Source of the DNA: Sepioteuthis lessoniana
Taxonomy: Eukaryota; Mollusca; Cephalopoda; Myopsida; Loliginidae
Assembly: GCA_963585895.1 (NCBI GenBank)
Contig: OY757934.1
Coordinates: 37,288,336 to 37,352,335, forward strand
Direction: 5' to 3'
DNA: 64,000 bases
In this document: positions 9,560 to 20,910 of the stretch, piece after piece
How positions within the stretch are numbered: position 1 is the first letter of the stretch
Layout of the letters: each line of letters starts with the position of its first letter
Notes under the pieces: generated by a model
What the model saw: the letters and a program-made list of their open reading frames with translations, nothing else
Databases searched by the model: none
What the model was told of the DNA's origin: nothing
Position numbers and translations under genes: made by a program

Positions 9560-11607
9560 AAAAGAAGTAGAAATTAACAGATTCGAAACACTACAAGAAA
9601 AGACGGAAAAAAGTACACCAAACGACGAATATGAAAATTTCGTCAATGCACACCTCGAGGCAGCAGCGAAATGCATTCCAACAAAACTCAAAACTAAATA
9701 TAGAGTCCCATGAGAAATTTTAGCGTTGAGAGAAAAACGTGCACTAGTGAAAACAGCCTCCAAAAACTATCGAAAAAACCCAACAAATACAAATGCCTTA
9801 AAACTAAAAACGGCACAATATCAATTAGCAGGCATATATATAAAGGAACAGACAGAATACATTCAAAATCAGATGGATAAGATTAGAGACTCGGTGGAAG
9901 ATAGACAATCTAGGATAGCCAGGCAAACAATAAACGAAGTGAGTAGAAAAAAGAACACAGCCAAAGCAAAACTGAAAGCAGCAAACCAACAAGAAAGAAT
10001 AAAACTCTGGAAACAGCACTTCGAAAACCTACTAGGAAACCCACCGAAAATAACACATGAACCAATCACCAGAATAATTAGTAAACAATTAGACATTAAA
10101 CTAGGACCGTTCACACAAGAAGAACTCGACTCGGTTCTCAGAAAAATTAAAAATAGGAAAGCTGCAGGGCTGGACGAAATTCCCCAAGAAGTATTGCAGA
10201 CCAGACAATTCGACGACATACTGCTCCGACACTGCAACGCAATATACAATCAAAATCCGATAGATAGATGGATGAAGGGATGCATACTCCCCTTCCCTAA
10301 AAAGGAGGACCTCGGATTAGCCAAAAACTACCGAGGCATAACACTTACATCCATAGCTGCCAAAATCTACAATGCCCTACTACGAAACCGCATAGAACCC
10401 AAAATCGACAACATACTTAGGAAAAACCAAAATGGCTTCCAAAGAAATAGATCCACGACCTCACAAATATTAACCATCCGTAGAATCCTTGAAGGTGTAC
10501 AGGCAAAAAACCTACAAGCGACATAAAGATATGTTGATTTTACCAAGGCTTTCGATTCCATTCACAGAGGAAAGATGGAACAAATCCTACTAGCGTACGG
10601 CATACTTAAAGAAACCCTAGCGGCAATAACGATTCTCTATAGAAACACCAAAGTAAGTAATACGATCACCAAATGGAGACACAGAATACTTCGACATTGT
10701 AGCAGGAGTACTACAAGGGGACACGCTGGCTCCGTATCTCTTTATCATTTGTCTAGACTACGTACTTAGAAGATCGATTGACAAAATCAGAGAGAATGGC
10801 TTCGAACTGACGAAGAAAAGAAGCAGAAGGTACCCTGCAACAACAATTACCGACGCCGACTACGCCGATGACATAGCAATACTGGCAAATACACCCGACC
10901 AAGCCGAAACACTACTGAATAGTTTGGAACGAGCAGCCGCAGGCATAGGCCTCTATGTTAATGCACACAAAACGGAATATATGTGCTATAATCAAACGGG
11001 GGACATCTCCACCCTAGAAGGAACCCCTCTTAAACTAGTAGACAATTTCACTTACCTTGGAAGCAGCGTCGAATCAACCGAAAAGGACATCGAAACGAGG
11101 TTAACGAAAGCATGGACAGCTATCAATAGGCTATCGATTATTTGGAAATCAGACCTAACCGATAAAATGAAACGCAGTTTCTTCCAGACAGCGGTCACAT
11201 CGATACTGCTATATGGCTGCACTACATGGACGCTAACAAAACGGCTGGAGAAGAAACTAGACGGCAATTACACAAGAATGCTACGTGCAATCTTGAACAA
11301 GTCCTGGCGGCAACACCCCACAAGACACCAACTGTACGGCCACCTGCCCCCTATCACGAAAACTATTCAAGTTAGACGAACCAGACATGCAGGACACTGC
11401 TGGAGAAGCAGGGACGAACTCATAAGAGATGTACTCCTATGGACCCCCACACATGGCCGTGCAAAAGCAGGACGACCAGAACGAACATACGTTCAGCAGC
11501 TATGTGAGGATACGGGATGTTGTCCTGAAGACCTACCTAGGGCGATGAACGATAGGGATGAGTGGCGAGAGAGGGTCAGGGATATCCGTGCTACCAGTGC
11601 GATATGA
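9560..11607 (+). mobile_element. RTE-like LINE, longest copy (copy 2), 5'-truncated pseudogene
   Basis: Non-LTR retrotransposon of RTE-like type by overall pattern. It lacks the upstream apurinic endonuclease domain. The frame starts in the linker (NDEYENFVNAHLEAAAKCIP near 9619-9678), with a TGA stop near 9711. The reverse transcriptase runs through KNRKAAGLDEIP, PFPKKEDLGLAKNYRGITLT and QNGFQRNRSTTSQ. A TAA stop lies at 10523, then VDFTKAFDSIHRGKMEQILL. A frameshift near 10672 precedes GVLQGDTLAPYLF, and the catalytic YADD is at 10861-10872. The thumb (GLYVNAHKTEYM) and the C-terminal block (SILLYGCTTWTLTKRLEKK, then RAKAGRP) are open to the stop at 11607. Short ATG repeats mark the 3' tail. 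Not functional. Confidence 0.93.
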
Positions 11608-11613
11608 TGATGA

Positions 11614-11710
11614 TATATATATATATATATATATGGAATATCTTTATCCTTAAAATTCATTATATATATATATATATATATATATAATAAATTTTAAGGA
11701 TAATGATAAT
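11614..11710. repeat. (TA)n tracts and a TA-cored palindrome
   Basis: An (AT)n run at about 11614-11634 is followed by an inverted repeat: arm 11644-11662 pairs with arm 11685-11703 with one mismatch, around a TA dinucleotide core. It sits just 3' of the RTE-like tail. Confidence 0.85.
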
Positions 11711-12320
11711 CGACAAGAAATAGAACAGTAAAAAATGAAAGCTACTTGAAAGTTGTAGAAGTTTGTTTTTTTTCTTTGACTTTCTGGCTCTACTTCAAGT
11801 TTTGCACCACACGCAGTCTGAGTTGACTGCCTCTGTCTACAGTGAAATTCACGTTCTGCTCGTAACCAAGGCCAGTGCTAGCCTTTCTTTTTACTAAATC
11901 ACTTTTTGTCCTTCTTGGCTTTTAAACCCTTGACACTTGGTCCGTCCTATTCAAGCCCCTAACTATGACCGCCTCCTTACCTGCCGGTCGCCACTGTTCA
12001 ATTGAACAAAATCTCTTCTGTCAACACTACTAAAACAGAAATTCTGTGCCCACCCTTTCCGATGACAGGTTCCAGATTAAAAACTTGTTTCTATGCTCTA
12101 CTCTCGGTAACAGCAATTCTAGTTAAAAGGGATGAAGGGAAAAGTGAGGTTACCATGACATTATCTAGATTGTTTTATATATATATATATATAGTGGTTT
12201 CAGTATGAATATAATAATCAAAGTGACGTGCAAAATAAGGACGCTTTTCAAGTATATTAGTGTATAAAGATAATTTTACATTTCAGTAATTCAGACAATA
12301 AAAAATCCAAAAAACAAAAC
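11711..12320. other. No recognised feature
   Basis: About 600 bp of unclassified sequence with a slightly GC-richer, pyrimidine-biased patch at 11760-12000 and a small (TA)n at 12175-12192. No gene, tRNA or known repeat recognised. Confidence 0.5.
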
Positions 12321-12610
12321 GCTCATGGTGTAATGGTTACTATCGTAGGAAATGGAATCGGTGAACCGAGTTCAAATCCTGGATGAGGTTGTTTGCATTT
12401 CACAATGTTTTAATACCTTTGAGAAAGGTAATAATCCAAACATTCCTCCCTTCTATCGTTGAATAGTAGAGCAGACTGGAATCTTTAACCTTGGTATGAC
12501 AATCAGCCATGGAGGAGAAAAATTCTGAATTCAAAAAATTTGTATTCGCTCTGAAAATTGACCTTGTGTCGCATACTTTCTGTGGGGGAGGGGTTGGGTG
12601 GATACATTCG
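12321..12610 (+). mobile_element. SINE A copy 2
   Basis: Head ATGGTGTAATGGTTACTATCG with A-box-like TGGTGTAATGG, B-box-like GAGTTCAAATCC near 12380, core near 12463, and end CCTTGTGTCGCAT followed by GGGGAGGGGTTGGG. Diverged from copies 1 and 6. Target-site duplication not identified. Confidence 0.85.
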
Positions 12611-13329
12611 TTAAGTTTTAGATGAAATTATTTCAAATTCAATACCAAAAAAGTTAACAACATTTAGCTGGAATAATTTATTCTGCAGTTATTTTATAAT
12701 AGATATAGATACAACAATACAAAGATTGATTTTTTATATGCTTTTAATCTTAACTAAGCAACAAAAAACTTTTTTGCTGTAGTAAGAGAATCGCAAGAGG
12801 TATTTGTGGAAGTTCAAAAGAACTTCCCACTTGTGTAGGCGGTCCGATTTATCGTTCAACAAATACGAAATTCCGACGAACTGTTACACGTGACTACCCC
12901 TTGGTTTTCCAAAAAAATTAAGTGAATGAAAGATCTAAGCATTTTGATGAAAGAGTTAATTGATGTTGTTTGCTAATCTACTTCGTCTTAAAAAAATACA
13001 AATAAAGTGAAATGCCTGTTACATTTCAAAGCTCTCTTCAAATACGAAGTATACACATTCAAAACTAAATGTTTTATCCCAATTGTGAATACCAAAGATA
13101 CTTTTACGCATAAAGTACTTCGAAATTTCCTTGTAGACTTATATTCCAACCGATGTTGAAGACGAACATTTAAATGAGCAGTGATATAGGTTGTTTGTGA
13201 GATATTTCTCATTCAATAATTATTACCAAATATTCATACCTAAAATTATCAATACTTAGCAAAAATATTATTAAAGTTTTTCTTTTATTATTTTTATAAC
13301 ATGACTCTAAACAATTTAGTATCCAATTT
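12611..13329. other. No recognised gene; small hairpin at 12806-12830
   Basis: AT-rich unclassified DNA. A short inverted repeat, GTGGAAGTTC / GAACTTCCCAC, lies at 12806-12830 with a four-base loop; too short to call a gene. Confidence 0.5.
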
Positions 13330-13690
13330 GATTGTGGCCTACTCAATTGGGACTGTAGAATACACTGACTGCAGAGATGCAGTGGGGTAAGACTTCCCCA
13401 ATGAGTGTGCTGGATATGACACTAAACAATCTGATGGTGAGGCTCCAGTAATGCAGGAGCTTTGGGGAATGCGGAGTACCTCTTTATTGCCATCGCTCCC
13501 GAGTCCACTCTGGTCCAGAGTTGTAACACCTGATAAAGTCCTATCTATGGGTTAAATAGAACTAAAAAGTGTAGTTATGCTTCACTGAATTGTTTGAAAT
13601 AGAACTGTTTATATGTATCAAAATGATTTGACATTAAATAACCTACAATGGTTGATGTCCCATAAAGCCAAAACCAATTTGATTGCCATC
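13330..13690 (+). mobile_element. SINE B copy 1
   Basis: Head ACTCAATTGGGACTGTAG (compare CCCAGTCGGCTGGGGCTG in better copies), body CTAAACAATCTGATGGTG and TTGCCATCGCTCCC, core CTATGGGTTAAATAG near 13546, a short variable segment, and the 3' tail GACATTAAATAACCTACAA then TGGTTGATGTC, ending in AAACC-type repeats. The tRNA origin of family B is unproven: the head weakly resembles an A box but I see no B box. Confidence 0.82.
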
Positions 13691-13802
13691 ATTATAACTG
13701 TTTTTTCTTATTTGCCGCCAAACGTATCATTCTCTTATTTGCCGCTAAAATTTGTCATTTTTCATGTTTCATGAATGCAATAACATTAATAAAGTCTAAC
13801 AA

Positions 13803-14082
13803 GGGACGTAATTAGCGTAACGGTTATCTTCGTAGGAGATGAAATCGTTGAATCGAGTCCAAATCCAAAATGAGGTCGTTTGCGTTTCACCCCGCACTAA
13901 TGCCCAAGGCAAAGACATGAATCCTTTTATTCTTCGACCATCTACTAGTAAATAGTAGGGTAGATTAGGTTCTTTTTCCTTGGTATGGTAACCAGTCTTG
14001 GAGAATGAAAACTGAATTCAAACTAGCATTACTTCACTTAAAAATACCTTGTGTCACATGTGGTTTAGCGGTTGGGTAAATA
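13803..14082 (+). mobile_element. SINE A copy 3
   Basis: Diverged SINE A: head TTAGCGTAACGGTTATCTTCG, B-box-like GAGTCCAAATCC, core TAGTAAATAGTAGGG near 13947, and 3' end CCTTGTGTCACATG then GCGGTTGGGTAAATAT. Confidence 0.8.
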
Positions 14083-14834
14083 TATGAATAAACTTCAGCA
14101 TTTAATTGTAATTCAATAAATCGTTTTATTGTGTTCTGAAATTAATACTTTTATTGAGAATAAATCACAAACATTGGCAAAAAACAGAACGTGGAAATAC
14201 GATCTAGATGTTCAACATATGCAAAAGTACAAGAGAGCCTTGTAAAATATATTACCAGATAATATTGGGTTCGACCTATATTCAAGTCATCCAGCTCACT
14301 TAGATTTTTGTCAATAATTTGATCTCGTCTTATACTCATTGTCGACTCCAAGAACAAGTAGCTACGATGTTTTTCTTGAGAAAGTCTGTGGAATTGTCAT
14401 TCTCTATTGTTCCATTAAGCAGAACTTCTGCATCCGAAACATTTATTAAACTAAAATTATTTTACACAATATATTTCAGAGGAATGATTTTTTTCTCTTT
14501 TTAAGAAATTCGAGTAGATTAGTTTCTATTTAAAGGAGACACTTTGTTAATATTTTTGCCATGTCCAAATTGCCAAATTTCCTACTCTAGTTCTGTGGGG
14601 CTATTATTAAGTCAAACTTACAAATTGCTTATTTTTTAAGTGGGCGGCATGTAACTGACATTTGGAAAGCTATACTCTAAACAAGACTGAGCGCTATATT
14701 TATTGCATATTTTATGCCTCACCATCGTCCGACGGTGTTTACCAGTTTTGATTTTCCCAAACTTCCTCTTAATAAAATCTGTCCCGAGAGTTTCTTTATT
14801 GATCAAAAACCTATTTATTGTTCCTTCCTATTTG
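14083..14834. other. No recognised feature
   Basis: AT-rich DNA with only short chance open frames. Nothing recognised on either strand. Confidence 0.5.
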
Positions 14835-16340
14835 GTTTGGCTTATTTCGTTAACGGTATATCAGCTCTTCGTGGATTATTTAACAATGAATTTTAATTCA
14901 TTTGTAACAGTTTAATTGTATTCATTATATTTTCAATGTTCCATTGCCCTTAAGTAGTCATTTGTTTGCACACATTTGTATGATTTCAAGTATTCCTATC
15001 TAATACTAATAATTTATACACAATTATTTGATTTAAAGTAACTATCTCTATGATAATATTTGTTTGCTCATTTATGTGGTTTTAAGTAGTAAGTTACGCC
15101 AATAATTTGTAAGAAATTATAAAGTCCCAAGTAACGAATAATGGTAATCCTAAGTAAACAATTATAGGTTCAAGTAACAATTCTTAATACAAATAATTTG
15201 CACACAGTTATATGGTTTCAAGTAACTAATAATGATCCTTCTTTCTAAACAATTATTGATTCAAGTAACAATTCTTAATACAAATAATTTACAGAAAGTT
15301 ATATGGTTTCAAGTAACTAATAATGATCTTCCTTTCTAAACAATTATTGATTCAAGTAACTATTTATAATACAAATAATTTGCACACAGTTATATGGTTT
15401 CAAGTAACTAATAATGATCCCCCTTTCTAAACAATTATTGATTCAAGTAACTATTTATAATGCAAATAATTTTCACACAGTAATATGGATTCAAGTAACT
15501 AATAATGATCCTCTTTTGTAAATAATTATTGATTCAAGTAACTATTTATAATACAAACAATTTGCACACAGTTATATGGTTTCAAGTAACTAATAATGAT
15601 CCTCCTTTCTAAACAATTATTGATTCAAGTAACTATTTATAATACAAATAACTATTTATAATACAAATAATTTGCACACAGTTATATGGTTTCAAGTAAC
15701 TAATAATGATCCTTCTTTCTGAACAATTATTGATTCAAGTAACTATTTATAATACAATTAATTTGCAGAAAGTTATATGGTTTCAAGTAACTAGTAATGA
15801 TCCTCCTTTCTAAACAATTATTGATTCAAGTAACTATTTATAATACAAATAATTTGCACACAGTTATATGGTTTTAAGTAACTAATAATGATCCCCCTTT
15901 CTAAACAATTATTGATTCAAGTAACTATTTATAATACAAATAATTTGCACACAGTTATAGGGTTTCAAGTAACTAATAATGATCCCCCTTTCTAAACAAT
16001 TATTGATTCAAGTAACTATTCTTAAAACAAATAATTGCCATACAATTAAATGATTTCAAGTATTCCTATCTGACATTAATAATTCTATTCAATAATAATT
16101 TTTGCACGCAATTTCATGGTTTCAAGTTTTTTCTATCCAATACTAATGATTTTCGAACAAATCATTTCGGTCCATAAATGAGACCCTAACTGATACAACC
16201 ATTTTGGGTTCAGGAAGGATCCAGGTGTAATTTAACAATCCTCAAAGCTCCAGAACTGGAGCCACACAATCTGATACATTTTATAGTCATACTCCGGACA
16301 AACGTTTGGGGAAGTCTCATCTTTGCGTAAAGAATGCAGT
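14835..16340 (-). mobile_element. SINE B copy 2 with expanded internal minisatellite
   Basis: Reading on the minus strand, the head and body lie at 16145-16340 (ATTCTTTACGC, then CTCCGGAGTATG; GGCTCCAGTTCTGGAGC). The 3' tail lies at 14836-14890 and is recognisable in the plus strand as TTTGGTTTGGC then GGTATATCAGCTCTTCG then GGATTATTTAAC. Between them is a length-variable region that has expanded to about 1.1 kb of tandem repeats (next entry). This makes it the longest family B copy here. Confidence 0.7.
15180..16070. repeat. 91-bp minisatellite, about 10 units
   Basis: The phrase ATATGGTTTCAAGTAACTA recurs with starts exactly 91 bp apart (15214, 15305, 15396, 15487, 15578; then 110 bp to 15688; then 15779, 15870, 15961). 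The 110-bp step contains a 19-bp duplication of ACTATTTATAATACAAATA. Degenerate units extend left to about 14940. It lies inside SINE B copy 2. Confidence 0.95.
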
Positions 16341-18610
16341 CGGCAAATTCTAAGATTCACCAACGAGGCTGTTGTTTCTATTCAAAGCAAGTGTAAAACT
16401 TTTAGCATTTGTACAAGAGAAATATATAGAAATTACAATGACTTTAGGACTATCCGTACACAATATTATGGCATCCATCAGTTTTTTGGGGACCCCATAA
16501 AACTGTATCAAGGTCTGGGCAAGCATGTATGTAAGAGCAACAGTTGCCTATGTAGCAGATTACTCTTCATTACAACACCGATGTTTTACAAATAAAAAGA
16601 ACAAGGTGCAATACAACTTGTTATCAGTGTCACCGCGGGAGTTGACAAAATCTGGTTGATGACATGTTGATTTGCTATAGGGACTCCATGTCCTGATTTT
16701 CAATTTAGAGTTATCCTTCTCTTGACCAGTTGCCCGGGCGATTTGTATGCACAAATTGATCAGAATATCACATATTGACCAGCATATCACACGTGGCCAT
16801 AAAGCATCCACTCCTTTGAAATATATGTGGAAAATAGCCATTTATTAATCTTAGCTTGGTTTAGCGCAGAGTGAGAAGTAGGGAACTCAGTGAGAATCTT
16901 ACTCATGGTGGTCTATTTCAATAGCTATTCCACCACGGGAGGCGCCAATATATTTTATAAAATATATTAACGGGAAATAAGATTACAGGCTCCTGAAGGA
17001 GGATAGCGATGTTGAGCTGGCAATAGAGAGTACATGTAAATGGCACTTGTCGTTTATAAAGTTTACAGTTTTAGATATCCTAATAAATATTTATTCTTCA
17101 GTGGGAAATAATGTATCGAATGATATTAATTATCTGTGAGGTTGTACGCAAGCCAGAGTAAAGGCCTGTGTTAACACCCCTATATATTTATATGTAGTCC
17201 TATTGTGTAGTTTATACTCTCCTTATTTGATTATTTGCGGGAATCCAGCTGCATTATATTTAATCTTGAATAATCTGAAACACTAAATATGTCATTTTAT
17301 TTTCTGACGGTGTCGTTTTAGTTCAATAAGAACGTTTGATAGGAAGGTCTTCCTGACTAGGCCTACAATAGATACGTGAAACATTGATTAGTGATTCAGC
17401 AGATGAGGTCTACAGTATTGTGACGATTCTAATGATAATGCTAATAAAAACTATAGAATTCGTGTTTATTCTTAACAAGAAGAAAACAGCTCTAATCCAA
17501 CATACGAATACATCCCAACACACCTCGATTTCACTTTGTGTATATATGTACGTATGTATTTGATTTTAGATTAACGCATTCGCTTTAATACACAACGAAT
17601 CTAATTTCCGAGGAGTGAACATGTCACAATACAGGCGACCATTTTATTCAACAAACCGGAAGTCGGAAATCACTCAGGATTTTAAAGTAAAAACATACAA
17701 ACAAAAGAAAAAAAAACAACCAAAAACAAAAAATAAAATTAAGAAAAATAAATTAATTTATGGCAAAGTGATTAAGTAGTCATGTCGCTCACGGATACAA
17801 ACAAACCATCTGCATTGGGAGCAATAAATTTGAATTTTAATCAGAGTTTGATGTCACTCGTCTGGACATTTTCTTTTCTCACAGGTTATTGATTAAATAA
17901 ACTTTTTTGACGTTTGAAATTAAAAGTTGATTCGATAATGGCGCAAAGAAAGCTTTGGTGTGTCACTATGCCTCAGATTTAGAGAATGAATATATTCAAG
18001 AAGGGTTCATTAAATAATTTTATACTCAAATGGAGGTGGAATCATTTAGGTGATATAGAGAACATGGTAATGATGGAAAAAGGTAACAAGATGAAGAAGA
18101 AAAGATTAAACAGCTTTTATTTCAAATGTCAGTGAACGAGTTTATCCTAATGTAATGGTATGCAAGATATCGTAGTAGACTATTTGAGTTCGATTCTCTT
18201 GAGGGTTTATTCTATTTTTGCTCATAAGTCAATGATAACAGTAAAAAGAACGTTATAAAGAAAAATCACCAGCGTTTAGGCTGGGAAGAGAATTTGGTAT
18301 CAATTCATCTTTTTTTAAGAATCTTTCGTCTTTGTAACGAACCAGGTCCAAAAGATGCAATACCTCAGAAGTACTACTTCTTTTCACGTTCTGAGTTGTT
18401 AAAAGTTTGCATGCCGAGGACTGGGTCTACGTTTGGGCTTGCTCCGGAGTACGCACATTGAACCGCACTCCTTAAACTAACTCTGTCACAAATTACCCAC
18501 GAGTGGAGGTATTTACATAGGAACAATATAGAAAAGAAAAATGAAGGAATATTGAAAAGAAGAATCTCATAAATAAGACAATGTGATTATATATATATTT
18601 ATATATATAT
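16341..18610. other. Mostly unclassified AT-rich DNA
   Basis: Apart from a SINE E fragment at 16850-16957 I recognise nothing. Open frames at 16323-16595 and 16560-16841 have no familiar motif. Purine-rich and (TA)n patches occur near 17700 and 18586-18610. Confidence 0.5.
16850..16957 (-). mobile_element. SINE E-like fragment, copy 1
   Basis: Reverse strand contains CCTCCCGTGGTGGAATAGC and GATTCTCACTGAG, then CTAAACCAAGCTAAG. Sequences with the same order occur at 26505-26640 and 28372-28480. Only a short fragment is shared, so this is a low-copy repeat of possible tRNA origin. Confidence 0.5.
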
Positions 18611-18880
18611 GCCAAACCCTCGGCTCAAGCTGAGTCAATTTTAAGCGGAGTTTAACTGGATTGAATTTAGAGTTTTAATTCTCCTAAACTTGTCATACCA
18701 AGATGAAACAGCCCAGTTTTCTCAACTATCTACCCATAGATGGAGGGAGATTAGATGGATGCATACCTTTTCCAAGGGAAATAGTGTTACTTGAACTGCA
18801 AACAGTCTGGTCCAGGACTCGAACTCGGGTCAAGGTGCCCATTTCTTACACCCATAACCATTACACTACGAGTGCCTCTA
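18611..18880 (-). mobile_element. SINE A copy 4
   Basis: Reverse-complement SINE A: plus strand reads AACCCTCGGCTCAAGC at the 3' end, ATCTACCCATAGAT in the core near 18726, GACTCGAACTCGGG for the B-box region, and CATTACACTACGAGTGCC at the head. Confidence 0.88.
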
Positions 18881-18994
18881 AAATATTTTCACATATATGT
18901 TTATCAGACAAGCAACCTAATTTCATTACTGAGTAATGAAAAATTCTGTTTTGCTAAGACGTGGCATTATTATCTATTTAAATGTCAATACTGA

Positions 18995-18995
<1 letters not shown>

Positions 18996-19064
<69 letters not shown>
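18996..19064. repeat. (CA)n(TA)n compound microsatellite
   Basis: About 14 CA units followed by about 20 TA units, a pattern repeated elsewhere in the window (22182, 29987, 56346). Confidence 0.95.
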
Positions 19065-19065
<1 letters not shown>

Positions 19066-19512
19066 GTGCGAATATTTTTGTAAGGTATTAGCATCTTGAT
19101 TAATCACCATTGATTAATGAGAAATTCCACTGTTATGCTTACATTGTTTTTGTAGAATTGTTTCACTTCCCATTTTTTTTCAGTCTGAATCTATAAAGAA
19201 GAAAACCATCAGTGTATATTCACAGTGTCTATATTCCCACCTTAGTAAAGATGGAAAATTCCTAGTAGATATTAAGATCACTCAATAACGTATTTATTGA
19301 CCGAAACGGGAAAGTAATCTTTCTGTCCCCTCCCTTCAAATACTTTAGTAATTTTTCTGAGATAGTTCTCTACTCTCGTCCAACTAGTTTTATCCTGTTA
19401 TGGAGCTGCAGTAATGTTTATTGTAATGCTATGCTCTTCCCACCCCACCACGTTTGTCGACCCCTTCTTATCCCAGGTAATTGCCAACCCCTTTAGATAG
19501 TCCAGTCAATAT
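19065..19512. other. No recognised feature
   Basis: Unclassified sequence between a TA tract and an RTE-like 3' end; nothing recognised. Confidence 0.5.
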
Positions 19513-19995
19513 CCATCATCATCATCATCATCATCATCATATCGCGCTGGCAGCACGGATATCCCTGACCCTCTCTCGCCACTCCTCCCTATCGTTCATC
19601 GCCCTAGGTAGGTCTTCAGGACAACAACCTGTATCCTCACATAGCTGCTGAATGTACGTTCGAGCTGGTCGTCCTGCTTTTGCGCGGCCATGTGTGGGGA
19701 TCCATAAGAGTACATCTCTTATGAGTTCATCTCTGCTTCTCCAGCAGTGTCCTGCATGTCTGGTTCGTCTAACTTGAATAGTTTTCGTGATAGGGGGCAG
19801 GTGGCCGTACAGTTGGTGTCTTGTGGGGTGTTGCTGCCAGGACTTGTTCAGGATTGCACGCAGCATTCTTGTGTAATTGCCATCTAGTTTCTTCTCCAGC
19901 CGTTTTGTTAGCGTCCATGTAGTGCATCCATATAGCAGTATCGATGTGACCGCTGCCTGGAAGAAACTGCGTTTCATTTTATCGGTTAGTTTCGT
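19513..19995 (-). mobile_element. RTE-like LINE 3' fragment (copy 3)
   Basis: Minus-strand open frame 19537-19998 encodes the C-terminal block: MKRSFFQAAVTSILLYGCTT, KLDGNYTRMLRAILNKSW, RRTRHAGHCWRSRDELIRD and WRERVRDIRAASAI, with a stop at the end. It is the cleanest of the short copies and lacks internal stops, but has no reverse transcriptase. The (ATC)n run at 19513-19541 is the (TGA)n 3' tail on the opposite strand. The 5' break near 19995 is a typical LINE truncation. Confidence 0.93.
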
Positions 19996-19999
19996 CAAC

Positions 20000-20257
20000 T
20001 CAAATGGGTAATGATGTTATTTTAAATATTTATTGGAGTTTTACTGCATATATGATTCATATATTTTTAAAATCTGACCCTCTAAATCACCTGATGTTAG
20101 AATAGCTTGGAGGAAGGCTTACCGCCGACGAGTCATCGTAGTAATTGAGTTAGAACCCCAGTCGCAGTATTACGTTCACTTTTAGACAAATATTCTTTGA
20201 ATAGATACGAACCTTCTTATTCCCTTTTCTAGCCATGGGTTAACTAGAACAACCGTT
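20000..20257. other. Unclassified gap before SINE B
   Basis: About 260 bp between an RTE-like break and a SINE B head; nothing recognised. Confidence 0.4.
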
Positions 20258-20910
20258 GTCCTTCGACCAGAATTTTCCCAGTCGGCTGGGGCTATAGAAT
20301 ACACTGATTGCTTCTCTGCAGAAGGGTAAGACCGCCCCCTAACGAGTTTCCTAGAAATGACACTAAACAATCTGATGGTGAGGTTCTAGCAGTGCTAGAG
20401 CTTTGGGAAATGCGAAGTACCCCTTCATTGCCATTGCTCCCATGTCCTCCCTAGCCCGGAGTGGTAGCACCTGATAGGGCCCTATCTATGGGTTAAATAG
20501 AACTAACAGCATACTTATGCTAAAATGAATTGTTTGAGTAAAATGAATAACTTGAAATAGAAATGTTTTTGACAATTAAACCGTACTTACATTTAAACTG
20601 TGTGCTTATGCTTAACTGAGTTATTTGAAATAGAACTGTTTTTCGACAGTAAAACTGTATTTACACTTAACTGAATTGTTACATATAACTGCTTGAATAG
20701 TTTGAAATGGAAATATTCTTGACAATTAAACTGTGTACTTATGCTAAACTAAATTGTTTTCAATAGAACAGATTATTTACATAAAAATGGATTTGGCGTT
20801 AAATAACCTACAAAGGTTGATATGCCATAAAACCCAACAAACCAAACCATCAACTAGAATGGTTTTGCCATTACAGAACTCACTAAGGTCGATATGCCAT
20901 TAAACAAAGC
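20258..20910 (+). mobile_element. SINE B copy 3, with internal tandem units and full 3' tail
   Basis: Head CCCAGTCGGCTGGGGCTA at 20277, body and core CTATGGGTTAAATAG near 20485. From about 20490 to 20790 several imperfect units follow (AACTGAATTGTTTGAAATAG-like, with GACAATTAAACTGT). The 3' tail at 20797-20850 is GGCGTTAAATAACCTACAA then AGGTTGATATGCC, and ends in CAACAAACCAAACC. A second tail-like segment (CACTAAGGTCGATATGCC) follows at 20885-20902, so the end may be duplicated. The GGCGT arm still pairs with ATGCC through a G-T wobble. Confidence 0.88.

Noticed and set aside
12806-12830. MicroRNA precursor
   Set aside because: The hairpin stem is only 10 bp, far shorter than a microRNA precursor.
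15180-16070. CRISPR array
   Set aside because: The repeats are contiguous 91-bp tandem units without unique spacers, in animal-like DNA.
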